Shown one piece after another: positions 17,868 to 26,764 of a stretch of DNA of 37,256 nt (its first letter is position 1; each line of letters starts with the position of its first letter). The translations under genes were made by a program, and so were the position numbers. The stretch spans positions 1 to 37,256 of the forward strand of contig NZ_CAAJGM010000220.1 of assembly GCF_900996235.1 (NCBI RefSeq), written 5' to 3'. The notes beneath the pieces were generated by a model, which did no database searches, was not told the DNA's origin, and saw only the letters and a program-made list of their open reading frames with translations. This DNA comes from Paraburkholderia sp. BCC1885 (GTDB taxonomy: Bacteria > Pseudomonadota > Gammaproteobacteria > Burkholderiales > Burkholderiaceae).

Positions 17868-18261
17868 GAAAGCTAACGCCCGGGTAATTAGACGAATATG
17901 CAACCGGAGCGTAACTGGATGTGTTTAGTGATGCAATCGATAATTCTCACGGCAATGGTAAGGGATTATCCGGATCGCGGGAAGCCGATCCCGTCCAACT
18001 ACCGGGCGCAGCGGCTGGTTAGCGGAGCAGATCATTTATATTTAGCCGCCGACAATGAACGCGACTTATCCATTCGGCATACATACGGGGACCGGGGACG
18101 CTCTACCTCGAATCCCCGATCCCTCGCTGGACCGTCTATAAGATATACACCGCCGCCAGTCCCAGCGTCGAAGCCAACGCCGTGACCGAGATAATCGTCT
18201 CGCTACTGTCCGAAAATATTGCACAGTAAGCGGGCGACGCCCGTGTGGCTTTTGCTTCTGG

Positions 18262-18399
18262 CTATCTTGCGGCGAAGGCTTCAGCCATCTGGCGCGCACG
18301 CTTGACCTCGTCACTTTGCAGGTAGATCGAGGTGCCAAGCAATTTGCGTATTTTCAACCGCTTCGCCCCGAAAAGTGGAAGATCTTCTCTGAGGCGACT
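18262..18399 (-). pseudogene. C-terminal relic of a tyrosine integrase-like gene
   Basis: A minus-strand frame ending at TAG 18262-18264 reads KLLGTSIYLQSDEVKRARQM and then AEAFAAR. This resembles the end of an integrase: a compressed LGH-x-TTSIYLQ element holding the nucleophile Tyr, then a basic helix. The frame is closed upstream by TGA and has no start. It looks like a deletion remnant of an integrated element. The assignment rests on a short motif. Confidence 0.35.
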
Positions 18400-18556
18400 A
18401 GCGAGCCGGCTCCGTCAGACAACTCTGAAGGGACGGAAAAGAGTGAGTCGGAGGAAAGTTAGGAGTGTTAGGGACTTTTTGTCCGACTTGTTATCTAGCA
18501 GGGATGAAAAACCGCAGGCGATAAACAACGGATGTGTCGGACGAAGAGTGGTACTT

Positions 18557-18578
18557 TGAACCGCCCCGGGGCGGTTCA
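18557..18578. repeat. 22-bp perfect palindrome, IS-end-like scar or terminator
   Basis: TGAACCGCCCC is followed directly by its exact reverse complement. The half-site begins TG and resembles, from memory, termini of IS3-family (IS407-group) elements common in Burkholderia, so two ends fused head to head is possible. As RNA it would form a strong GC hairpin, but no T-run follows on either strand, which argues against a standard intrinsic terminator. Confidence 0.4.
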
Positions 18579-18933
18579 TTCTGGGCATCCGCTCCACGTA
18601 CCGATCAAATCTATACTCGGCGAACCGGCATCTTCGCGTCGCGCTGGAGAGCTATGATCGGGCACACTCGATATGCCTGATCCAGGGGAGTCTTTAGACC
18701 GAGCGCCATATTCTTCAGGGAGCCTCACGTTTGCGTCATCCATGCGGTGACTGCGGCGGAGTCATCAGTTCGCATTTCAGGCCTTCAGTTGTCGCGTGAC
18801 TTGCCGATAAATACCTATGGCAGGTTTAAAAATCGGGGTGCGTACACCCACTTTACGAGCGACGATGGTGAATGCAGCGTTGATAGCCGGGGGGGAAATC
18901 ATAGGCGACACGAGTCGGCGGTCGGGGCGGCCG

Positions 18934-21900
18934 ATGCGCGCGGTCAACCGTCGGCGCATGTCGGGTTTGCTTGCCTGGATGTTCCGCATCGCCGCGGTGA
19001 CCATGATTGCAGTGCCATCGCGGACCGCGCTGGCACAGGTGGCCACCATCGGCAGCGGGGTGACCGCAACCGGACTGGTCGCGAACAGCGGAGGCGCCTC
19101 CATCGACGTACTCGGCACCGCCGACCATACGACGCTCGGTAACGGTGGCACGCAATGGGTGGAGACGGGTGGCATAGCGAGCGGCACCGTCGTCAACGCC
19201 GGTGGCCTAGAAGTCGTGTCGTCCGGCGGCCTGGCCTCGGCGACGCGGGTGAACTCAGAGGGCATGCAAAGTGTGTTTTCCGGCGGCACCGCAGTCGGCA
19301 CGACGGTGACCGGCAACGGCTCCCTGAGGGTCTCGTCAGGCGGTATCGCCAACAGCGCGACGGTCAACAGTTCAGGCCGACTTGTTATCGACGCCGGTGG
19401 CGTCGCGATAGGCGTTAATCAGACAAGCGGTGCAGTGTTGCAGGCCGATACGCTCGCCAGCGCGGTGTCCGGTGTGAATGCGGCCGGCACATTTTCCATC
19501 TCCGGCGGCGTGGCCTCAAGCGTTCTGGTGGAGAACGGCGGCACGATGAATGTGTCGTCGGGCGGCACGGCCAGCGCGACGGTGATCCGCAACGGCGGGG
19601 TCCAGGCCGTTCTGTCCGGTGGGGTCGCGCGCAATACTGTCGACGGCAGCCAGCAATTTATTTCGGCCGGCGGGATCGCGTACGGCACGGTGCTGTCGAA
19701 CGGCAACGACACGGTGTTGTCCGGCGGCGCGGCGACGGCGTCGATCATCGGTCAGTCGTCGCTCGAACTGGTGTCCTCGGGCGGTAGCGCGACGAACGCG
19801 GTGGTCATGAACGGCGGCAGTCAGACCGTGCTTTCCGGTGCGGTGACTACCGGCACGACGATCAGCAGCGGCGGCATCGAGTCCATCTCGTCGGGTGGCG
19901 TCGCCAGCGGGACGGTTCTCGATAGCTCAGGCAAGATCATGATCGGCTCGGGGGGCATTGCGTCCGGCATCGTACAATCGAGCGGCGGCGCGCTCGTCGT
20001 GGACACCAACGCCGGCCTGGTCGGCGGGACCAACGATAACAGCACTTTCTACATCTCAGGCGGCATCGCCTCCGGGGTACTGCTGGAAGACGGTGGCCTG
20101 CTGACCGTATCTTCGGGCGGCGTGGCGTCGGCGACGACGGTCGGCAACGGCGGCACCCAGTCCATCATGTCCGGCGGGATCGCTTACGGCACATACATCT
20201 CGAACGGCCTCGAGGTCGTGTTGGCGGGCGGCGCCGCGTCCGGCTCGGTCATCGGTTCGTCCGGGCTCGAAGTGGTGTCGTCGGGCGGTTTCGCCAGCGG
20301 CACGGTGATTAGCAGCGGCGGTATGCAAAACGTCGCGTCGGGCGGGATCACGAACGCCGTGCTGGTGAGCAGTGGCGGTACGCAGAATGTGTCGGCGGGC
20401 GGCTTCGCGAGCGGCACCCAAGTGCTCAGCGGGGGCACCGAGCTGCTGTCCGGCAACGGCTTTGCGCAGACCATCAGAGCGGGCGGCACGGAAGTCGTCT
20501 ATTCGGGCGGCGTCGACAGCAGCGCGGAATTGATCAGCGGCACGCAAATCGTGTCGTCCGGTGGCATCGCGTCCGCCACGTCGATTGAGGCGGGCGGCTC
20601 GCAGACGATTAGCGCGCATGGCGTGTCCGACAGCGCTGTGGTCGACAGCGGCGGCGTCCAGACAGTGTCATCCAGCGGACTCGCGAGCGGTACGGTGGTG
20701 CTGGGCGGCGGCACGCAGAACGTGCTCGCGGGGGCTCTTGACGTCGGCACGACTGTCAGCAGCGGCGGCACGCAGAACATGACCGGCAGCGGGCAGAGCG
20801 AGATGGTCGTCGCGGGTGGCACGCAAATCGTGAACGCAGGCGGCGTGACTAGCGCGGTGCTCGTCGCCGGTGGGAACCAGATTGTCTCGTCCGGCGGCCT
20901 AACGAGCGCCACTGCGATTTTTGCCGGTGGCACGCAAGGCATCGAAGCGGGCGGCACAGCGGACGCTACGATCGTTAGCAGCGGCGGTTTGCAGATGGTG
21001 TCCTCCGGCGGTTTAGTAAGCGGCACGACGGTGAACAGCGGCGGCAGTGCTCAGGTGCTGGCGGGCGGGGTTGCATCGGCGGTGGTCGTGGCGGCAGGTG
21101 GCACGCAATCGGTGCTAGCCGGCGCTCTGGCAGTCGGCACGACAGTCGACGGTGGGGTGCAGACGGTTGCATCGGGCGGCATCTCCAGCGCCACGATGGT
21201 GAACAATGGCGGCCTGCAGGAAGTGCAAGCCGCCGCCAGCACCATTGGCACCATCGTCAACACCGGCGGCACGCAGATCGTCGACGCAGGTGCGGTCAGC
21301 AACGACGTGCAGTTGTCCGGCGGCAGCCAGATCGTTTCGTCTGGCGGCCTGGCGCGAGGCGCGTCAGTCGTTGGCGGTACGCAGACGGTGCAGGCCGGTG
21401 CGACGGCGAGCGCCAGCCTGCTCGGCGCCGGGGCCGCCCAGATGGTGTACGGCAGCGACATCGGCACCACGGTCGGCAGCGGCGCGACGCAATTTATCCA
21501 GTCGGGGGGCGTCGCGACCCACACGACCGTCGCTAACGCCGGTACCCAGATTGTCTCGTCTGGCGGCACGGCCAACAGTGCAACGGTTGGTGCTGGGGGT
21601 GGGCAGGTGGTCCAGGCGGGTGCGTCGGCCAGCGGCACGGTCATCGATTTCGGTGGTACGCAGAGCGTGTCCTCCGGTGGTATCGCCTCCGACACTACCG
21701 TGAGCAGCGGCGGTATCCAGATCGTCGACGACGGCGGCGTGGTCAACGGCTCGACGGTCACCGCGGGCGGCATCGTCAAGGCGCTTGGGACTGTGACCGA
21801 AGCGAGCATCAGCAGCAGTAGCGAGGTGCTGATCGGCAGTGGGGGCACCACTGGCGCCCTCGCGGGTGATGTGGTCAATGACGGCCAGTTGACGTTCAAC

Positions 21901-23538
21901 CGGTCAGACGGCCTGACCTACGCGAACATCATGACGGGCAGCGGCACGCTGACGCAGGCAGGCACGGGCACGTTGACGCTGACCGGCGACAGTCGTGGCT
22001 TCTCGGGCACGACCATCGTGAGCGCCGGCACGCTGCAGATCGGCAACCAGGCGACGCCCACCGCGTCGCTCGGCGGCAACGTGCAGATCGCGCCGGCGGG
22101 CACGCTTGCTGGGACCGGTACCGTGTTCGGGATGGTCGTCAACGGCGGCAACGTGCAGCCGGGCGTGAGCGGATCCGGCGCCGTCGCACAGGCGGCGGTC
22201 GCGATACTACACGCGGCAGGGCCGCTCGCCGGAAGCGACGCGACCGGCGCCATTGGCACGCTAACCATCAACGGAAACTACGCGCAGACGTCAAATGCCG
22301 TACTTACGATCGAGGTCTCGCCGACCGCTGCATCGCAGTTGGTGGTAACCGGCAGCGCGGTGCTTAACGGCGGCCTGAAACTCCTGTACGATCCGGGCAC
22401 CTACGCCAGCAGCAAGACGTATGTCATCGTATCGGCCGGGTCGGCGAGCGGGCGGTTCAGCAGCGTGACATCGGGGGGGCAGGCCGCCGCTCAAGTTCAG
22501 CAGAACGTGCAGTACCAACCGGATGCGGTCGATCTGGTCGTCAACAAGGCCGTCGGCACGTCGTCGAGCGTCGTGGCGCCGAGCGACGCGAGCGTGTTCA
22601 GCGCGCTGGGCACAAGCCTCGTGCTTACATCGCAGATGGTCGAAGAGCAGCTTCTCGGCCGGGCGTTGCCGCCCTGCAGCGACGCCGATAGCGGCGCAAC
22701 GTCGGCGTGTGCGCCGACCCGTCACGAAGCTTGGGCGTTTGCTCAAAGCGACGTGATGCGAGTCGGCGGAAACCCATCGAGCCCAGGCTTCGACGCGAAT
22801 CAGTATCTGTTCATGGCAGGCCAGGACTGGCAGGCCGGCAAGTCAACGACGCTTGGCGTCGGGTTCAGCTACGGCCACAGCGATATTGCCGAGACAGGCA
22901 CCGGCGACAGCAGCCGGGCGGACACGCTGCGTCTGTCGCTATATGGCGCGCGCAGCGTCGGACCGGTATCGCTGTCGGGGGCGCTGTCGTACGCGTACGA
23001 CGACCTGCATACGAAGCGCCCATTCGGCGCTCTCGGCACGGCCGTCGGCAGCACCGGGGCGAACGAAGTCGAAGGCGGCGTGCAGGCGAGCCTGCCGCTG
23101 CGGGTGGCAGGTGTGATGGTTGCGCCGCACGTCGGGGTGCAGTTCGGCTATTGGCGCGCCAATGCCTACGACGAAAGCGGTGCCGGTGGCCAGGATCTGG
23201 CAGTCGCCTCGAACATCGCGCGTAGTCTGCAGCCGTACGTGGGACTGACGCTGGACAAGCAGTTTGGCGGCACCGAGAGACCCGTCGACGTGCAGTTCAA
23301 CATCAACTACGCTCATGAGACGCTGGCTACGGCTCGAGCCGCCGTGCTCGGCGCACAGGACGGTACCCGGTTCGACATGCCTGGTGCGTCGCTGCCGCAT
23401 GCGCAATTGAGCGCTGGCGTGCATATTGAGGGGACAGTCGCGAGGAACCTGCGGGTGGGGCTCGGCTATTCAGCCTGGCTGAATACCGGTGCGGGTTCCG
23501 AGCAGAGCGCGCAGGTCACGCTGCGGTATGCTTTCTGA
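18934..23538 (+). CDS. AIDA-like type V autotransporter adhesin, ~1534 aa
   Basis: A Sec signal (basic RAVNRRR, hydrophobic LLAWMFRIAAVTMIAV, cut near TALAQ) leads to a passenger made of about 45 nineteen-residue strand-loop-strand repeats of SGG-A-(G/S)-(T/A)-V-NSGG-Q-V type. These are followed by an autotransporter-associated beta-strand repeat (LTLTGDSRGFSGTTIVSAGT), a pertactin-like stem, and a ~260-residue beta-barrel ending LRYAF with terminal Phe. I chose the ATG at 18934 as the first Met giving a compact signal. The frame is open to ATG 18817, and an ATG at 18865 would give an extended signal as some autotransporters have. No candidate has a good ribosome site. With the heptosyltransferase downstream it should be a glycosylated surface adhesin of the AIDA-I/TibA kind. 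The target cell is unknown. Confidence 0.9.
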   Translation: MRAVNRRRMSGLLAWMFRIAAVTMIAVPSRTALAQVATIGSGVTATGLVANSGGASIDVLGTADHTTLGNGGTQWVETGGIASGTVVNAGGLEVVSSGGLASATRVNSEGMQSVFSGGTAVGTTVTGNGSLRVSSGGIANSATVNSSGRLVIDAGGVAIGVNQTSGAVLQADTLASAVSGVNAAGTFSISGGVASSVLVENGGTMNVSSGGTASATVIRNGGVQAVLSGGVARNTVDGSQQFISAGGIAYGTVLSNGNDTVLSGGAATASIIGQSSLELVSSGGSATNAVVMNGGSQTVLSGAVTTGTTISSGGIESISSGGVASGTVLDSSGKIMIGSGGIASGIVQSSGGALVVDTNAGLVGGTNDNSTFYISGGIASGVLLEDGGLLTVSSGGVASATTVGNGGTQSIMSGGIAYGTYISNGLEVVLAGGAASGSVIGSSGLEVVSSGGFASGTVISSGGMQNVASGGITNAVLVSSGGTQNVSAGGFASGTQVLSGGTELLSGNGFAQTIRAGGTEVVYSGGVDSSAELISGTQIVSSGGIASATSIEAGGSQTISAHGVSDSAVVDSGGVQTVSSSGLASGTVVLGGGTQNVLAGALDVGTTVSSGGTQNMTGSGQSEMVVAGGTQIVNAGGVTSAVLVAGGNQIVSSGGLTSATAIFAGGTQGIEAGGTADATIVSSGGLQMVSSGGLVSGTTVNSGGSAQVLAGGVASAVVVAAGGTQSVLAGALAVGTTVDGGVQTVASGGISSATMVNNGGLQEVQAAASTIGTIVNTGGTQIVDAGAVSNDVQLSGGSQIVSSGGLARGASVVGGTQTVQAGATASASLLGAGAAQMVYGSDIGTTVGSGATQFIQSGGVATHTTVANAGTQIVSSGGTANSATVGAGGGQVVQAGASASGTVIDFGGTQSVSSGGIASDTTVSSGGIQIVDDGGVVNGSTVTAGGIVKALGTVTEASISSSSEVLIGSGGTTGALAGDVVNDGQLTFNRSDGLTYANIMTGSGTLTQAGTGTLTLTGDSRGFSGTTIVSAGTLQIGNQATPTASLGGNVQIAPAGTLAGTGTVFGMVVNGGNVQPGVSGSGAVAQAAVAILHAAGPLAGSDATGAIGTLTINGNYAQTSNAVLTIEVSPTAASQLVVTGSAVLNGGLKLLYDPGTYASSKTYVIVSAGSASGRFSSVTSGGQAAAQVQQNVQYQPDAVDLVVNKAVGTSSSVVAPSDASVFSALGTSLVLTSQMVEEQLLGRALPPCSDADSGATSACAPTRHEAWAFAQSDVMRVGGNPSSPGFDANQYLFMAGQDWQAGKSTTLGVGFSYGHSDIAETGTGDSSRADTLRLSLYGARSVGPVSLSGALSYAYDDLHTKRPFGALGTAVGSTGANEVEGGVQASLPLRVAGVMVAPHVGVQFGYWRANAYDESGAGGQDLAVASNIARSLQPYVGLTLDKQFGGTERPVDVQFNINYAHETLATARAAVLGAQDGTRFDMPGASLPHAQLSAGVHIEGTVARNLRVGLGYSAWLNTGAGSEQSAQVTLRYAF
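19150..21780 (+). repeat. ~57-bp (19-codon) tandem autotransporter repeats
   Basis: Some 45 imperfect repeats with the GGC-ATC-GCG-AGC-GGC-type core (SGGIASGT) recur every 57 bp on average. In the AIDA/TibA family, Ser and Thr in these repeats are O-heptosylated. Copy number is likely to vary between strains. Confidence 0.8.
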
Positions 23539-23648
23539 GTGCGCTAGCGCGTGCTCAGGCGGCTGCCTGAGACTGATTCACGACGAGGCGGCGTACCATT
23601 AAATTTCTCGAACCCCCGGCGCGGTTTGATGCTGGAACGCTCGCTGCA

Positions 23649-25058
23649 ATGTCGGGGCTCACATTCTCTGGATATTCGATCATGGCGGAATCGCAGCCAC
23701 TCAACCCGTCTCCGGCGCCCTCAACGACTGCCACCGATCAGCCCGTGGCACCGGCCGCGGCACTCGACGAAACAGCCGTCAACGCTGCCGGACAACCGCC
23801 CTTCGAGGCATTGGAGATGCCGGGCGCTCCGCTGTCCGCCCAGGCACCCGCGGGCATTACGGCAAAACCGGCGTACCCTCCGCCAGCGACGATTCCGACT
23901 CAGAGCGGTCCACACGGCATCCGCTACGACTTCAACGATGGCTGCCGTATCGTGCTGCCCGACGGCGAGTGGCGCGTCTGCCTACGCGATATCGACACCG
24001 GCAACATCCTGTTTCAAACCGACATCAACGCCGGAGTCGTGGCCAGCACGAAGAAGTACTACATCCGGTTTTCGATCGAGGTGTGGGATCTGCGCACACC
24101 CGCTAACGCGACACCGGTGGTGCACCACCTTCACGCCCTGAACGGGCGCGATGTGCTGATCCAGTTCCCGGTCGGGACGCTCGGCGACCTCATCGGCTGG
24201 CTGCCGTACGCGATTAAATTCCGCCGCAAGCATGGTTGCCGGCTTACTTGCGCGATGTCGGAGAAACTCATTCCACTGTTTGCCGGCGCGTATCCCGACA
24301 TCGAATTTCTCACTCATGAACAGGTGCAGGCCGAGCGCTACTACGCGACCTACAGCATCGGCCTTTTTTTCGACGACCACGACAACGTGCGGCAACCGTG
24401 TGACTTCCGGCACGTCGGTTTGCATCGCACGGCAGGCTACATTCTTGGTGTCGATCCGACCGAAGAGCCACCGCTGCTCGCACTCGACGACGACAGCCGG
24501 CCGATCGAGGAGCCGTACGTCGTGATCGCGGTGCAAAGCTCGACCCAGTGCAAATACTGGAACCACCCGACAGGCTGGCGCGAGATCGTCGCGTTTCTGA
24601 AGGAGCATCGCTATCGGGTCATCTGCATCGACCAGAAGTCCACGCATGGCACTGGGCTCGTCTGGACCCACCTTCCATACGGCTGCGAAGACGAAACCGG
24701 CGACCGGCCGCTGCAGGAACGCGCCCGCTGGCTGCGACACGCAGCATTTTTCGTGGGCTTGTCGAGCGGTCTTGCGTGGCTGGCGTGGGCTGTTGGTACA
24801 CCGACTGTGATGATCAGCGGCTTCACTCACGAGACCAACGAATTCGCCACGCCGTATCGCATCATCAACTATCACACCTGTAACAGTTGCTGGAACGACG
24901 TCAGGCATCGTTTCGATCATCACGACTTCCTGTGGTGCCCGCGACACAAGGATACCCCGCGTCAGTTCGAATGCACGCGTCTGATCACGCCGGACCAGAT
25001 CAAGGCGACGCTGCGTCGTATTCCGAATTTCGGCGCCCAGACGTACTCCACTGGTTAG
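23649..25058 (+). CDS. Autotransporter strand-loop-strand O-heptosyltransferase (BAHT/TibC-like), 469 aa
   Basis: GT-B glycosyltransferase related to heptosyltransferases. The N-terminal ~95 residues are Pro/Ala/Thr-rich and poorly conserved. A beta-rich part (YDFNDGCRIVLPDGEWRVCLRD) follows, then LIQFPVGTLGDLIGWLPYAI (sugar-nucleotide loop) and a C-terminal Rossmann half (FVGLSSGLAWLAWAVGTPTV). Near residues 410-450 four cysteines (CNSC, LWCP, FEC) match the iron finger of TibC/AAH enzymes. The family transfers heptose from ADP-heptose to Ser/Thr in autotransporter repeats in the cytoplasm before export. The gene is 110 nt after the autotransporter and is its obvious modifier. The start may instead be ATG 23682; neither has a strong ribosome site. 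Confidence 0.9.
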   Translation: MSGLTFSGYSIMAESQPLNPSPAPSTTATDQPVAPAAALDETAVNAAGQPPFEALEMPGAPLSAQAPAGITAKPAYPPPATIPTQSGPHGIRYDFNDGCRIVLPDGEWRVCLRDIDTGNILFQTDINAGVVASTKKYYIRFSIEVWDLRTPANATPVVHHLHALNGRDVLIQFPVGTLGDLIGWLPYAIKFRRKHGCRLTCAMSEKLIPLFAGAYPDIEFLTHEQVQAERYYATYSIGLFFDDHDNVRQPCDFRHVGLHRTAGYILGVDPTEEPPLLALDDDSRPIEEPYVVIAVQSSTQCKYWNHPTGWREIVAFLKEHRYRVICIDQKSTHGTGLVWTHLPYGCEDETGDRPLQERARWLRHAAFFVGLSSGLAWLAWAVGTPTVMISGFTHETNEFATPYRIINYHTCNSCWNDVRHRFDHHDFLWCPRHKDTPRQFECTRLITPDQIKATLRRIPNFGAQTYSTG

Positions 25059-25082
25059 AAAACACCCACTCCGAAAACGCAA

Positions 25083-25109
25083 GAAGCCAGGGCGCGATGC
25101 CCTGGCTTC
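25083..25109. terminator. Bidirectional terminator between convergent genes
   Basis: A perfect 11-bp stem (GAAGCCAGGGC, loop GCGAT, GCCCTGGCTTC) lies 24 nt after the heptosyltransferase stop. On the minus strand it is followed by TTGCGTTTTC, so it suits the methyltransferase transcript best. On the plus strand the downstream T-run is absent. Confidence 0.65.
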
Positions 25110-25217
25110 GGTACGACAGATCCGGTAGCGGGAAAACTGGCGTGGCATGCGCCGGAAGGTTAGATCAAAATTCGGCAGTCCGCGATTGCGAGGCTGGTGA
25201 AGCCCTGTCTCGTCTAA

Positions 25218-26009
25218 TCAGATGTTCTTTTCCGCAAGCACCGTCAGATGCGGCCGGTTCGAAATGCAGTGAGCGAAGATGACGCGAAAACCTCGATCCA
25301 CCATGAATTTCTTCATGGCGGGCACCGAGAAGTGCCACAGATGACCGGGCGGCCCGAACATCTTCCATTTCGGTCCGGCCCTGACCGCCGAGAAATGCGT
25401 CACGCATGGCACGACGAAATACACCCGACCGCGCTCTGCGAGCACCCGACGCACCTCGCTCATGAACGCATCGAGATTCTGCACGTGTTCGAGCACGTGA
25501 AAGCCGACGACGAAATCCCAACGTCCATCCGGGTAGTGTTGATCGAACAGGCTACCGCTGGCTACGTTGATTCCCTTCGCCCGCAGATACGGAATCGGCG
25601 CCGTTGCATAATCGATGCCTTCGAGTTCAAATTTGTGCGTACGCTTCAGGGCGGTCAACAGGTGGCCCTCGCCATAACCGATTTCAAGCAGTCGACGGCG
25701 TCCCTGCGCATGCCGCACGATATTCTGCGCATGCCACCAGTTCTCAATGCCCTTGCTGAACCACTTGCTAAGGCGCTTCTGCGTGACCGGGACAAACTCG
25801 TCCGTTTCCCCATAGTAGGTGCCGTAGAAACCGGCCAGCAACTGCTCTGACGGGACATTGCGCACAAAGACGAAATGGCAGTTCGGACACTGGTCGAGGT
25901 AGTAACCGTCCCGCTCGAAATACAGCGAGGACGCGGTTCCGCAGACCGGACAGACATGATTCAGATAGGCTTCCCCGTTCCGATGCCTATCTTCGATTGG
26001 TTGCAACAT
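25218..26009 (-). CDS. Zinc-ribbon class I SAM methyltransferase, 263 aa
   Basis: The N-terminal zinc ribbon has two CxxC pairs (CPVC at 20-23, CPNC at 41-44). The SAM-binding motif EIGYGEG follows (~109-115), with the acidic GIDYA strand end and a DFVVGFHVLEHVQNLD post-motif typical of Methyltransf_23 proteins. Enzymes with this architecture often modify sugars or lipopolysaccharide-type substrates, so a role in glycan decoration near the glycosylated autotransporter is possible but unproven. I chose ATG 26009 because GAGGGAAG lies just upstream. An ATG at 26021 would add four residues. It converges on the heptosyltransferase gene with a shared terminator. Confidence 0.82.
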   Translation of the reverse strand: MLQPIEDRHRNGEAYLNHVCPVCGTASSLYFERDGYYLDQCPNCHFVFVRNVPSEQLLAGFYGTYYGETDEFVPVTQKRLSKWFSKGIENWWHAQNIVRHAQGRRRLLEIGYGEGHLLTALKRTHKFELEGIDYATAPIPYLRAKGINVASGSLFDQHYPDGRWDFVVGFHVLEHVQNLDAFMSEVRRVLAERGRVYFVVPCVTHFSAVRAGPKWKMFGPPGHLWHFSVPAMKKFMVDRGFRVIFAHCISNRPHLTVLAEKNI

Positions 26010-26097
26010 GGCTTCCCTCATAAAGCTTCATATTCATTTCGGATTCCTCTTTAAATGGTTCGAGGCACTACCTTGCTATGGTTGTCGCTCGTGAGAA

Positions 26098-26448
26098 TCA
26101 GTCGGGCGACGGCTGATATCGCGCCTTGAGCGCTTTCAGACATGCCCGGAAGACCGGCTTGCCGATCAGGCCGTTGCGTCGCAATGCGATCAGGCGCCTG
26201 CGCCTGACATGAACTGGATACGATCCGTCACCAACCACCCGCCAGACTGAATCGATCAGAGTTCGCCAGACGGCCCGCCTGCAAACCAGGTAAGCCGCTA
26301 TGGCGAAAGGTCCCGTACCAATGCAGACGAACAGCCAGCCCGCCGGTGACAGGCCGACGCGATGCACGACCAGCCGGCGCATGTCGGCTCTCACAGCCAC
26401 CGCTATCCCCGTGGCTGCGAGCAGCCAGATCACTGTTACTGTCAACAT
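26098..26448 (-). CDS. Small membrane protein of unknown function, 116 aa
   Basis: Two hydrophobic segments (LTVTVIWLLAATGIAVAV near the start and WLFVCIGTGPFAIAAYLV near 38-58) suggest two membrane spans, followed by a basic cytoplasmic-type tail rich in Arg and Lys. I do not recognise a family. The frame is open to 26520, but that would overlap the divergent XRE gene, so ATG 26448 is preferred. A short AT-rich divergent region (26449-26506) separates it from the regulator gene, which could control it. Confidence 0.55.
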   Translation of the reverse strand: MLTVTVIWLLAATGIAVAVRADMRRLVVHRVGLSPAGWLFVCIGTGPFAIAAYLVCRRAVWRTLIDSVWRVVGDGSYPVHVRRRRLIALRRNGLIGKPVFRACLKALKARYQPSPD

Positions 26449-26506
26449 GGTTAAATATATCACATCCTCATATGGGATATTGTGTATGCGAATGTAGAAT
26501 CCGGCA

Positions 26507-26764
26507 ATGGCCCACCCCATTCACGATCCCCGTAACCAGCGTATCGCGGCGCTGCTCGCCGATATCCGCAAACAGCGCGGCCTGCTTCAGGAAGAGGTGG
26601 CGCTGCGGTTGAAGCGGCCACAGTCGTTCGTATCGAAGTACGAAAGCGGGATGCGCCGGGTCGACCTCGCTGAGCTGCTCGACATACTCGGCGCGCTCGA
26701 CGCGGACCCGCACGCGTTTATCGACCAGATTCTGGCCGAACCACCCCGCTCCCTCCCTCGCTAG
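26507..26764 (+). CDS. XRE-family HTH transcriptional regulator, 85 aa
   Basis: A Cro/C1-type helix-turn-helix fills the middle: RIAALLADIRKQRGLLQEEV (helices 1-2), KRPQSFVSKYESGMRRVDLA (recognition helix and turn), then ELLDILGALDADP. It is a stand-alone DNA-binding domain with a short tail. TAGAAT at 26495-26500 lies only 6 nt before the ATG, and no ribosome site is visible, so a leaderless transcript is possible. Its last 47 bases overlap the 3' end of the convergent gene at 26718-27254. Likely targets are its own divergent promoter or a neighbouring gene; this is inference. Confidence 0.8.
   Translation: MAHPIHDPRNQRIAALLADIRKQRGLLQEEVALRLKRPQSFVSKYESGMRRVDLAELLDILGALDADPHAFIDQILAEPPRSLPR

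Larger units (their letters stand above)
17868..18933. other. Scarred intergenic region before the autotransporter
   Basis: More than 1 kb lies between the divergent GNAT and autotransporter genes. The left 60-90 bases should hold the promoter of the minus-strand locus. The middle contains a minus-strand integrase relic (18262-18399) and a 22-bp palindrome (18557-18578). The right part (18600-18930) should hold the autotransporter promoter; TTGCCG near 18801 with TTTAAA about 18 nt later is a weak candidate. Short plus-strand frames here do not look coding. Confidence 0.45.

Noticed and set aside
17898..18185. 95-codon plus-strand ORF
   Set aside because: Its composition is not protein-like, and it lies in a region with relics and likely promoter sequence.
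23982..25148. 388-codon minus-strand open frame
   Set aside because: It is antisense to the heptosyltransferase, whose motifs and cysteines are intact.
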